Below, piece after piece: positions 20,788-29,903 of a stretch of 43,481 bases of DNA. Every line of letters begins with the position of its first letter. Positions within the stretch are counted from its first letter, which is position 1. Below the pieces are notes generated by a model that was not told the origin of the DNA, did no database searches, and saw only the letters and a program-made list of their open reading frames with translations. Both the position numbers and the translations under genes were made by a program. The DNA comes from Letharia columbiana (Eukaryota > Ascomycota > Lecanoromycetes > Lecanorales > Parmeliaceae): assembly GCF_014066305.1 (NCBI RefSeq), contig NW_023501125.1:80001-123481 (forward strand). The letters are read 5' to 3'.

Positions 20788-23386
20788 ATGGCTCGTTCAC
20801 CTCAGTCTCCGGGCGATGTCAATGGCGACGGCACCGGATCCAAGGGCAAGGGCAAAGAGGTCCGCAAGTATGGCTTCGCCTGCGCCAATTGCAGGAAACG
20901 GAAGGCCAAATGTGACGGTGGAATACCCAGCTGTGAGAGGTGTCTCTCCAACGGCGAGACATGTTACTTCAACAAGTGCGGGCCTCTTACCGCTTGCGCT
21001 TGCTACACTGACCTGGCGACCTCATAGAGTACCCTCCGTTACCTACTCTCTGGCTCTGCAAGCCCGCGTCGATACCTGCGAAACGCTTCTGAAATGCCTA
21101 CATATCGCAAGTGAGGAGGAGCGGTCCCGTTTGTTGGAGGAACACTTCTCTGGTAGTGGAGACAGGAGTGGTAATGGGAAAAGGAAAAGAATTCGCAATA
21201 CAGAGGACCGACAGGATAGAAGCGCCACGACGGAAGTCTCCTCTTCAGAAAATGAACTCACTGAGATACTGAATGAAACCTCGGTGGACGAAGATGGCCG
21301 CATTTGCTTCTACGGAACGACCAGTTCTTTCCACCTGCAACCGGACAAGGTCCTGCGCTCACAGATTGGCGAGCGACCAGACACGGTACGTACATGAGTA
21401 AACTGCCCGTTGCGCACCCTGCCAATTGTGCCATATCCTTGGGATTCTAGCACTAAGAAGGAGATGCTGATTAGAACGTCTACGTAGGATCTAGTACTTT
21501 CGAACGACATCGCACCCTGGGAGCGTACATTCCAGTGGCAGAACAACCTCAGCTTGGGTATGTATACTGTGGAGCTGTCCCTTTCCATTGGCTTCGTTAG
21601 ACTGGAGCCGGGAGATGCTTTTGGGAATAAGACATGTTGTATGCCACACCATCGCTCTCGGCTCAGGTCTTTGTACTAAATTTTTGGTTTCGAAGGGAGT
21701 TACTGAGCTGAAAATTGATTAGATACGCCCAGTCCATCCCTCAGTACCAGCGCTCAAACCGACATCGGGATGTACTTGAACTCAGATGTCGACTCTCAGC
21801 TGTGCAACGAGCTGTTGGAAACATACTGGTGCTGGCCTCATCACCTACATCTAGTACTATGCCGGAAGATCTTTATGCGGGATTTGACGAGCTCAGGACC
21901 TTACGTGACCCCCTTCTTACTCAACGCCGTCCTCGCACAAGCCGCGCGCTACTCAGATCGCCCTGAAGCTTCCAAGTTGGGTCAAACCTTTGCTCAGCGA
22001 ACTTTAGATACACTGGCAGTAGAGGTAGATAAAGGAAGCTCTATTCCTACTATACAAGGCCTCTTGATATTTTCTGCGCGGGAATGCGCTTGTGGTCGGA
22101 CGTCGCAAGGCTGGCTTTACTCAGGAATGGCTTTCCGTATGATGCGAGACATGGGAATTCATATACCACCAAGAAAGCTCAGTCACTTGGGAGGCCACTT
22201 CTCCCCAGCAGAGCTTGCTTTGAGGCAACAGGTGTTCTGGAGCTGCTATACTTGGGATAAGACCATGAGTCTATGCCTGGGACGTGCTCCGGCAATGCAT
22301 GATATCATCCCACCGCCAACTAACGATATCTTATTAGACGGCGAGGAAGCAGAAAATGAGGCTTGGCGGCCGAGATTTGCAACACTATCGGCATTAGAAG
22401 TAGGTGTGACGCAAAAGGCGAGGTCGAACAGTCGATTTGTCGCCTACTGTCAGCTATGCGTGATCATCGATGAGGTGCTGGCGACCCTTTACAGCAAGCC
22501 GCACTCTGCGCAGAACCATCTACAGGGCTTTCTTGACAGGTCAATCGAGAAACTCGAAAGCTGGGCGCGAGGGCTATCAACGAATCTTTACGTGCGAGAA
22601 GATTCACGATCTGTATCGTGTCCACCTCTGCATATCCTTCTGCTGAATCTCTTGTATCATGCTACCATCATACTGCTATGTCGCCCTTACCGTTCCAAAC
22701 AGCAACGCGCCCGAAAAATGGCTACGACGGCCGCAGAAATGATCGATAGGCTGTTCATGCTCCACATTCGCCGTTTCGGCTTCCGAGTCATTACATATCT
22801 TGAAAGCTATACTATGTTCGTGGCCAGTACTATCAACATTCTAGATTTGAAAGAGGGCGTGGACGAAGAAGGAGCAGGTGCCCGGCTCGCTTTGAGCCTA
22901 GAGATTCTTCGAAACGCCACGAGTACTCCGTCTAATGCCAGGTGCGTCGAAATTATCGAACAGCTACTCCGTCAAGAGGAAAAGCCGAAAGACGACGATC
23001 GCCTCGTACAGACTCCGGAGCAACCAGTACCCTCCAATGCAGAACAAATACAGGAGCAGAATCAGAGCAGACGCCGTTCGAGTGCCCATGGTTCAACACA
23101 GACACCTGTTCCACAATTTGGGTTCGATGCCCAAGCGCCTGGCCCTTCACAAGGTGTTGACGAGTATGCATACATGAATCTGGGCGGGGAATTCCCGCAG
23201 CTGTACGACCAAACAAGTTTCATACCTACAACAAATTCTCTGCTGTCATCGGATTCCCAAGTGGAAACGCCTATGCGGTGGCTAGCAGACAACGTGGGGA
23301 CAAATCCTAGGCCGGAGTTGTGGATGATGATGGATATGGACTTTGCAAAGGACTACAGCAATCCGCCTTTCCAATACCATAGATGA
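20788..23386 (+). CDS. Zn2Cys6 binuclear-cluster transcription factor
   Basis: Exons 20788-20975, 21028-21385, 21488-21557 and 21723-23386 join in phase to 759 residues. The zinc cluster is CANCRKRKAKC..SCERC..ETC at residues ~31-58. It is followed by a linker with a Leu-rich segment (VTYSLALQARVDTCETLLKC) that could dimerise, an acidic/Ser-rich stretch, and a large fungal-specific regulatory domain with GWLYSGMAFRMMRDMGIH. The C-terminal 120 residues are Gln/Ser/Pro-rich and probably activating. It is the only DNA-binding regulator in the window and sits in the middle of the cluster, so it is the natural candidate activator, likely binding CGG triplets. Its own promoter carries CreA-type sites. 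The third intron (165 nt) is longer than the rest and could hide a short alternative exon. Confidence 0.92.
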
Positions 23387-23596
23387 CACAATATTCACAT
23401 CTATTTGGTATAATCACCTCTCCATGGACACTTCAACTCGGATCATATTGCGAATCGTGCATGGATGACGTCAATTCCGGTGCCACGTCCGCGGCCGTCC
23501 GAAGCAGCGGCGAGTTCCCGGATAAAGTCACACAGACTCCAACCCCCTCTCCAACGTGATTCATTGGAACGTCCTAAACATCATACGACCTCCAAA

Positions 23597-24054
23597 GATG
23601 CCTGTCTATCACATTGGTATGCGTGCTGGGAGCATGAGTTCCTATGACTGACTAAACAACAGTCTTGTTCAAGCTCAAGTCCGGAGTAGATAAGGAGCAA
23701 CTCGACAATTTCGCGGCCACGGCAAGATCGATGGTTGGCAAGATACCTGGTACTCTACATGCTGCTTCTACTATCACAACCAGGGCGCTTGCTGATAGTG
23801 ACAGGTCTTCTGGATTTCCAGGTGGGGCCTGGGCTTGCGGTGACCGCCCACAGAGCTAAGGGCTACGACATGGGTCTCGTCGCTACCTTGGAAAAGGTCG
23901 AAGATGTCACCTCCTACGGCTTGCACCCTGCACACCAAGAGTATCAAACCCCCTGTCTCGCTTTATCATTCCATCTGACCATCGCAGGACGCACAGACTC
24001 AGAGAAGACTTATGCGATGAGACTCTGGCATTCGATTTCGAGTTCTCAGGATAG
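23597..24054 (+). CDS. Stress-responsive A/B barrel (Dabb) domain protein
   Basis: Four exons (23597-23615, 23663-23749, 23805-23940, 23988-24054) with introns of 47-55 nt encode 102 residues, the standard size for a single dimeric alpha/beta-barrel Dabb domain. The start MPVYHIVLFKLK, the middle GLLDFQVGPG, then LHPAHQE and the end DETLAFDFEF are all family hallmarks. The first exon is only 19 nt. Dabb proteins form small dimeric barrels. Some bind or cyclise aromatic or polyketide compounds, others have no known activity. Placement inside the cluster suggests a ligand-binding or lyase/cyclase role, but that is inference. It is convergent with the acid-sugar kinase gene, only 54 bp apart. 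Confidence 0.85.
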
Positions 24055-24108
24055 TCAATCATGTTCATCATATACAAGCCACCACTTAGCTCACTTGTAT
24101 CATATTTC

Positions 24109-25707
24109 TCATCGCGTTCGATACGAGGCTACTAGATCACCCAGCATTTGTGTAGTACCCACATTACCTGGGAAAATGATGTACGGGACGTCAAGCCACT
24201 TCGGACTTCCAGTGGGCTCACTTCGCCACAGCGGTACACCAGTCGCTGCTTGGCCGACCACTCTTGCCTTCTTCATGCCCAGTCCTTCTGTTGCAATGTC
24301 GCTGCTCGTGATACCGCCCTAAATCGACCGTGTTAGCGGGCTAGTGCCCAGAGCGTGGAATCGCATACCTTGGCTATGACGTATTTCGGTCTAACAGAGA
24401 TAGCCTTGACGATGTTCACCAGCACACTTGTGACAATACTTCCCAACAACAAACTTTCCTTCCCATCATCGTTCGTGATCAACTTCCTACTCGTGCTCAC
24501 CACCGCATCCATCCCCTTCTCCAAGACCTGGTCGACCGTCCGTGCTGTCCAGTTGATCAAATCCCAAGGATCTTGGTTTGAGTCATTCTGACCCAGCAGT
24601 TGAGCGACATCAAGCTCGAGATGTACGATGTGTGAGTTGCAGTGCTCGAGCAGGTATTCTCGTTGAGCTGTTGTGCGGGAAATGTAAGATCCGATTACAG
24701 TGAGGCCGCCAGGTGCGCTGTCTGTCTCTGGCTTCGTGGGCCCGAACAGTTTCTCTGGTGGAACTGGGGCTATCTTCGCTATCCCTAGGCGCGCTGAGAC
24801 GAAGCTGGCACCTGTCCTGTACAACAATCGAACGTCGGGTGCCAAACCTATCCCTGCGACAAACACTTCCATATCGGATGAAGTGAAAGTGTTCGGAATT
24901 ATGATGGGCGGTCTCCCATCTTTTGTGCGTTTGATGGCCTTTAAGCGGGCAGATATCTTCTCTGGGGCTCCTCCTTCCCTTAGTTCTTCCACGCTAATGC
25001 TCACAACCTCAGGCACGTCTTTCCACTCGTACTTCTCTTCGATCCAGTCCTTCAGATTACTCGACTTGAACCCGAACCCCTTGTCAGCAGCAGAAGGAGT
25101 GTCACCGACGGGGACAAGTGTAACACCATCGTGGGCGTCGAGTGCGTAGTGCACGTCATTCATCGTTACTCGTCCGCCCTCAAAGAACGATGGCGCTAGG
25201 ACCCATGCATCGAAGGGGCCAAAGAGGGAAGAGGTTAGATCGTTTTCGAGGGGAAAGTGGCCGCGGAGGGTGGAGTCGGAGCGGAGAACAATCTCGATTC
25301 CCGTATCTGTTTCTGTTGCGGCAGATTGCACATTCTCGAGGAGTTTTGTGAGGAGTATTCTTGCCTGACAAACCCCTCAGAATCAGAACAACATTCATCA
25401 TGGAATATATAAGCACGTGTCTTAATTTTGACCTCCTTACTTCATTGTGATGATAAGCACGAGTATTGGTTAAGATAAAGAACCCGGACTCTTTTGACTT
25501 GAACTGGTCTATCAGGACCTCCTTTTCAAAGGTCGTAAGAACAGTAATATCGTGCACGGTCTGTGTCCCCGTAGGGTCATCATCAAGCACTACTAGGGTT
25601 CCACGCTTTTTGAGAGACGGTTTGGCGATGTCGCCAGTCGCTGGGTTGGGCAGGGATGACTCTGCATCTTTGTAAGAGATGCGAGTATAACTTGTCGGAT
25701 CTGGCAT
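24109..25707 (-). CDS. Four-carbon acid-sugar kinase family protein (3-oxo-tetronate kinase-like)
   Basis: Exons 25707-25441, 25364-24369 and 24318-24109 encode 490 residues. The N-terminal domain has VVLDDDPTGTQTV and FILTNTRAY. The middle has LRSDSTLRGHFP and an APSFFEGGR segment. The C-terminal domain ends with GGITSSDIATEGLG and FPGNVGTT, which form the nucleotide-binding part. All are typical of the former DUF1537 family (OtnK/DtnK types), which phosphorylates 3-oxo-tetronates or threonate after a 3-hydroxyisobutyrate-type dehydrogenase. That dehydrogenase is present at 28223-29371. The next enzyme of the known route, a class II aldolase-like decarboxylase, is not in the window. Start ATG 25707 leads directly into the conserved domain. 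A longer reading of exon 2 would run into stops, so the last 50-nt intron is required. Confidence 0.87.
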
Positions 25708-25926
25708 GTTTGTGAGTAGCTGAATGGCTTTGGGTACACAGTGTTTCTTTGAAGATTCTCCATATCTACTCTGACTTGCTTGAATGATTTGGACATCTCA
25801 ACCAACCCCTCTCAAAGCGGAAGCGGATCCTCGGTATGACGGCAACTCCCCGCGGAAAGCCTCCAGACAAGCCATTTCCTATAACTGTTTATCCGCACCG
25901 AAGAGATATGTCTCAATATTTCCGCA
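25708..25926. promoter_or_regulatory. Short divergent promoter with CCCCGCGG
   Basis: Only 219 bp separate the acid-sugar kinase (-) from the M20-like gene (+). CCCCGC at 25848-25853 matches the CreA consensus and overlaps the palindrome CCGCGG. Confidence 0.45.
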
Positions 25927-26689
25927 ATGGCTGAATCGAAACAACACAAAGACCCTATCAATGTTGGCAGATTGAAGTCTCTATACTCCGCACACGAACA
26001 TTCTGGCTTAAACACCGCGCTCCGCAACGGACTCGAAGCCTTCGCTGCTTCAACCAAATCCGGTCTTACAGTCAGTACCGGTCCAAATTTTCTTCCTGCT
26101 CTTGGCTTACGAAATCTACTACGTCCAGCAAGACGATGTGGGGAATATCTACATAACCCGCCCGGGGACCGACCCTTCGGTTTGCGCAATAGCATTGACG
26201 TTCCCTCTGGACTCGTCGTCTTCTTCCCCGCACGACGCCTTCTCCGGCGCTCTCCACACCTTCCTCGAGCTGCTACACACAACTACGGGGTGTGATGTTT
26301 CCTTGCTAGGCTGGTCGTCGTTAGGGAACAGCACGGTCGGTCGGGACGTTTGGGAAGAAGGGCTGTCTGTGGACGATGCTTATGAGGAATTCCCTGAACT
26401 GAAAGCTTTCGAAGGACGGGGTGATGTCTCGGCGTTCGGCTGCTCGGCGTTGCTGGAGTTGATCGAGGTCGACGGTGCTGCGCTGGTGGTACGAGGAGAT
26501 GCGTTGCTTGCTGAGAAAGCTCGCGGATACCTGCCGGCTCATGGGTCCGTTGCGGTTGCGGGTGAGGGACCTAGTTCTTCGAGGTGTCCGGTGGTGAGCA
26601 TATGTGGGGATGGGGCGATCGGTATTGGGAAAAAGGTGGTGATAGATTATAGCGAGTATGTTGCGAAGTTGTTTGAGAACTTTGATTAG
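25927..26689 (+). CDS. Truncated M20/carbamoylase-like protein lacking metal ligands
   Basis: Exons 25927-26070 and 26129-26689 (58-nt intron, in phase) give 234 residues. The order of segments resembles the N-terminal part of M20 peptidases of the allantoate amidohydrolase / N-carbamoyl-amino-acid hydrolase type: INVGRLKSLYSAHEHSGLN, then DDVGNIYITRPGTDPS, then a strand, DAFSGALHTFLELLHT, then VSLLGWSSLGNSTVGRDVW. Where active enzymes have a His-x-Asp and later Glu-Glu, this protein has FPLD and SSL, so the zinc ligands appear lost. It is also about half the family length. It could be a pseudoenzyme, a remnant still open by chance, or a diverged small-molecule-binding protein. The family link is my own reading of motifs and is moderate only. 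It shares a promoter with the kinase. Confidence 0.6.
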
Positions 26690-27021
26690 AAAATATGAAA
26701 CCCCTGAATCCTGGTGCCAACAAAAAGACCCCACCAACCGACCCCACAGCCCCGCAGTGATGTGCAGCGGGGCTTGTTGGCGGCTCTAGGCTAGATCAAA
26801 AAGGGGCTAGTGCGACTGGCAGTCCTTTCCCTCAGTTCTACTCACTCCGTCATATCAACAGTTGCCTCCAACCACGGTCGGCAAGATGCCGCACATACAG
26901 CCATGGCTTTATTGTGGAGCGAGTGGGAGCCCGAAATATACCGGCACTATCTTCGAGCTCTCACTGTCACTGTTACTGTCACTGTCAACGAACAATTCGG
27001 CAGGCATCAGCAACAGCAGCA
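26690..27021 (+). promoter_or_regulatory. Promoter of the alpha/beta-hydrolase with paired inverted CreA-type sites
   Basis: CCCCGC at 26750-26755 and GCGGGG at 26767-26772 form an inverted pair (AGCCCCGC..GCGGGGCT, 11-bp spacer) about 260 bp before the start codon. Paired SYGGRG sites are the arrangement often needed for CreA repression in Aspergillus. The arms could also fold as a hairpin, or end transcription of the M20-like gene 60 bp upstream. Confidence 0.55.
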
Positions 27022-27879
27022 ATGGCATCCTCGATCAATTCATACGGTAGTCTCAAAGCCCACCATGGCCACATCTACTATGAGCAGGAGGGTAACAAGT
27101 CTGGCCATTCAGTCTTGTTCATCCATGGTCTAGGGGGCACCACCAACACATACCAGCCCCTGGTCTCATCTCTGCAAGACTTCAATCTTGTCCGCTTCGA
27201 CTGGGCTGGTCATGGCAGGAGTACGCTACCGCAGAAGACTAGCATTGACTCTTACGTTGAGGATGCCGAAGGTATACCAACCGGGAACCCGACCTGGCAT
27301 GTGTAACGCTGACGAACAACAGCCATAATCAACCACTTTTCGCTCAAAGACATCACCGTGATCGGGCACTCCCTCGGTTGCCTCGTCGCCCTCACTTTAG
27401 CCGCCAAACAGCCCTCTCTCGTCTCCAAACTCGTCCTCTATGGCCCCATAAAAGCCCCACCGCAGCCGGGAAGAGATGGAGCAAAAGGCCGTGCGGAGAG
27501 CGTCCGCAAAGGCGGCATGGCAGCCGTAGCGGATACAGTCGTTGGGAACGCTTTCGCTGCGCAAACATTGAAAGAGCGCCCGGAGATTGTGTCGTTTGGG
27601 AGGGAGTTGCTGAGCAGGCAGAATGCGGAGGGGTATGCACTGGCGTGTCTGAGCTTGGCCGAGAGTCGAGATCCCGAGTGGGGTGCGATTAAGGCGAAGA
27701 CGACGATTGTGAGTGGGAGTGAGGACAAGGTCTCTACTCCTGCACTGTGCAAAGCTATCGCGGAAGAGTTGGGGCACACAAAGGTGGACTTGGTTACGTT
27801 TGAGGGGGTTGCGCATTGGCATACGCTGGAGAATGCCAAGGAGAGCGCGGAGGTATTGAGAAAAGCTGTCTCGTCATAA
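27022..27879 (+). CDS. Alpha/beta-hydrolase (3-oxoadipate enol-lactonase-like)
   Basis: Exons 27022-27271 and 27323-27879 encode 268 residues. The oxyanion loop is FIHGLGG near 35, the nucleophile elbow GHSLG places Ser at 100, and a Ser-Glu-Asp loop (SGSEDKVS) and VAHWH near the end provide the acid and His. Length and motifs fit enol-lactonase / bromoperoxidase-type hydrolases that open lactones or cleave esters. It resembles the C-terminal third of the trifunctional protein (shared RDGAKGRAESVRKGG-like and EGYA..CLSLA segments and a GVAHWH/VGHWH end) and looks like a stand-alone paralogue. ATG 27022 was chosen because it immediately precedes the first conserved strand. The upstream in-frame region (26914-27021) is low-complexity. 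Confidence 0.88.
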
Positions 27880-28222
27880 ACTGACGGCTTTGGCATAGAG
27901 AAATGACAACACTTCCGTCTTCTATTCTACTATTGTCTTACGAGACCAAAGAATCTCGTCTAAAGCCTCGTGTGCCAGTCTCTTTCGTCCTCGCCTGTTG
28001 TGGCTTTTGAGATTTCCTCAAGATGTTGTCTTCAGCACCTAAGAGTATTAAGATCTCAAAGGGTTTCCTCCTGATAGCGGTAGGCTGACGTATGGAACAT
28101 ATGATTAAGCGCTTGGGACGGTAAGGACGGAAATGATCCAGACGAGTAAGGTATTTATAGTGCTAATTCTATCTCAGTAGCCAGACTTGCGCCTGAACTC
28201 CATGCATCCCAAATTGTCCATT
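27880..28222. other. Convergent 3' intergenic region
   Basis: The 343 bp lie between the stop codons of the hydrolase (+) and the dehydrogenase (-). They should hold both 3' untranslated regions and polyadenylation signals. No specific element could be assigned. Confidence 0.5.
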
Positions 28223-29371
28223 TCAAGGCACTGCATCCGCAGGTCTGTCTCCATTGACAAGTTCCTCCGATGCTATGCCGTTAGCTTGATGTGCAACCTC
28301 TTTCTTCCCAGCAACCCTCACACCAGCGCCAGGATGTGGTATCTCTCCGTCAGCATGACCATTCGTCTGCGCCGGCTGCGAGATGGAGAAGTCTTCGCCC
28401 TTGAAAGGAGGAAGTCCGGCCGTCACTCGCATACCAGCTGAACAAGCACTCCAATCCAGACCGTCGCCTCCAATGGCTTTTGCAGTGGTCAGATGATTCC
28501 ACGCTTGATCAATGATGGGCGTGGGCGTGGAAGTCTCGGCTCCGAGCCGTCGGATAAATGCTGCGTCTTTCATTCCGCCGTCGAGTTTGAAGCCGGTCTT
28601 GCCGGAGAAGGTACCGTCGCGGATCTTCTTGCCATAGTTGACCCATGCGGCTGCGGGAAACCATTGCTCTGTTTTCTGTCAGCAGGAGGAAATGCAACCG
28701 ATCAAGGAAAACGTACGGATGAAGTCATAGAAAATGCCAGCGTCAAAGCCCGTCTTCTCAGCCAAGGTAAAGCTTTCACTGAGCAGCTCTATGGTCCCAA
28801 GGATACAATTGTTCCCCAGGATCTTCATCAGCGCTCCTTTCGATGAGTCATCTCCACAGTCCAGGACGGCTTTCCCTATCGTTGGGACCAGGTACGACTT
28901 CACTGTCTCTCTCGCTGAAGAATCTCCGGACACAACCACGAGCAATCCAGCCGACTTTGCAGCCGCGGGCGGGCCGAAGACAGGACACGAGAGGAAATGC
29001 GCCCCTTTGCTCGAAGCTTCCGATTGCAACGCTGTCGAGGTCGTAGGGAAAAGGGTCGAATGATCGACAAAGACAGTCCCTCTCACGTTCGCTGCTTGGA
29101 AGAACTGCCGGTAGACTGAAAAGGCGACTTCGTCATTGGCGAGGCAGGTATGTACGATATCGCATTGATCGGCGACTTCTTCCAATGAGGAAACGATCTC
29201 GCAATGTGCTTCTTGGGCCAGGTACTCGATCTTGCTTCTCGTTCGATTCCAAATCCTAACCCGTGGGAGGGCGTTTTGTTGTGCGTATGTTGCGAGGTTG
29301 AATGCCATCTGAGATCCCATGTTTCCGAGGCCCACGAAACCGAAGGTTTTTGATCTTGAATCTGGCGCCAT
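28223..29371 (-). CDS. NAD-binding beta-hydroxyacid dehydrogenase (3-hydroxyisobutyrate / threonate dehydrogenase-like)
   Basis: Exons 29371-28717 and 28668-28223 encode 366 residues. FGFVGLGNMGSQMA at residues ~10-23 is the Rossmann motif, and the substrate loop contains VDHSTLFPTT. GPPAAAKSAGLL corresponds to the substrate-binding GG-x-x-x-A segment. The catalytic Lys lies in GALMKILGNN, as in 6-phosphogluconate and beta-hydroxyacid dehydrogenases. The C-terminal ~50 residues form a Gly/Ala/Pro-rich tail beyond the usual end. In bacteria such enzymes (LtnD type) oxidise threonates for the OtnK-type kinase, whose homologue lies 2.5 kb upstream, so a C4-acid salvage pair is likely. The tail and the substrate are uncertain. 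The intron (48 nt) uses the AG of AAAACAG to stay in phase. Confidence 0.85.
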
Positions 29372-29903
29372 GGTTCGAGGGTTGGCTACAGGAAGGAGTG
29401 AAAGGTCTGTGAAGCGAATTCGGCTTGTCAAGGCTCTGGCTTTTAATGAGGTTGCTTTCTTATGAATTATTTCTACAGCAACGCTGTTGAATACCCAACA
29501 AACGAGAGCGACTTGTAAGATGGCGAGAAAAAGAAACCGAAAAGATACATTCGCGGATCTGGACTTCGCAAGCCATCGGTACGGCCCGTTTGTAACGGCA
29601 TCTCTCCGCCAAATGTTAACACTTGGTCACGTGTGATGTCTAGGGTTTTCAACCAAAATCTGGAGCCCCGCAGCTTGGATCGTCTCCACCCCGCAAAAGA
29701 GAAAAGATACATGCAGAGTCGGAGTCTTACCGCCTTGATTTCGGAAGCCTCTTCCCATGTGAGTGGCGATATCGAAGAATATAATGCAACCTACAGGCAT
29801 TGCCTTAGCGACACTGACCTGACGAGGCACCTACTGCATACGGTCGACTCCGAATCCGACTTCAACTTCACCTTCGCCAACCGCTCACTGCCTTCTGTCC
29901 AAG
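29372..29903. promoter_or_regulatory. Divergent promoter, dehydrogenase / amidohydrolase, two CreA-type sites
   Basis: This 532-bp region contains CCCCGC at 29666-29671 and 29689-29694, 23 bp apart in the same orientation, matching SYGGRG on the minus strand. No other element was recognised. Confidence 0.5.
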
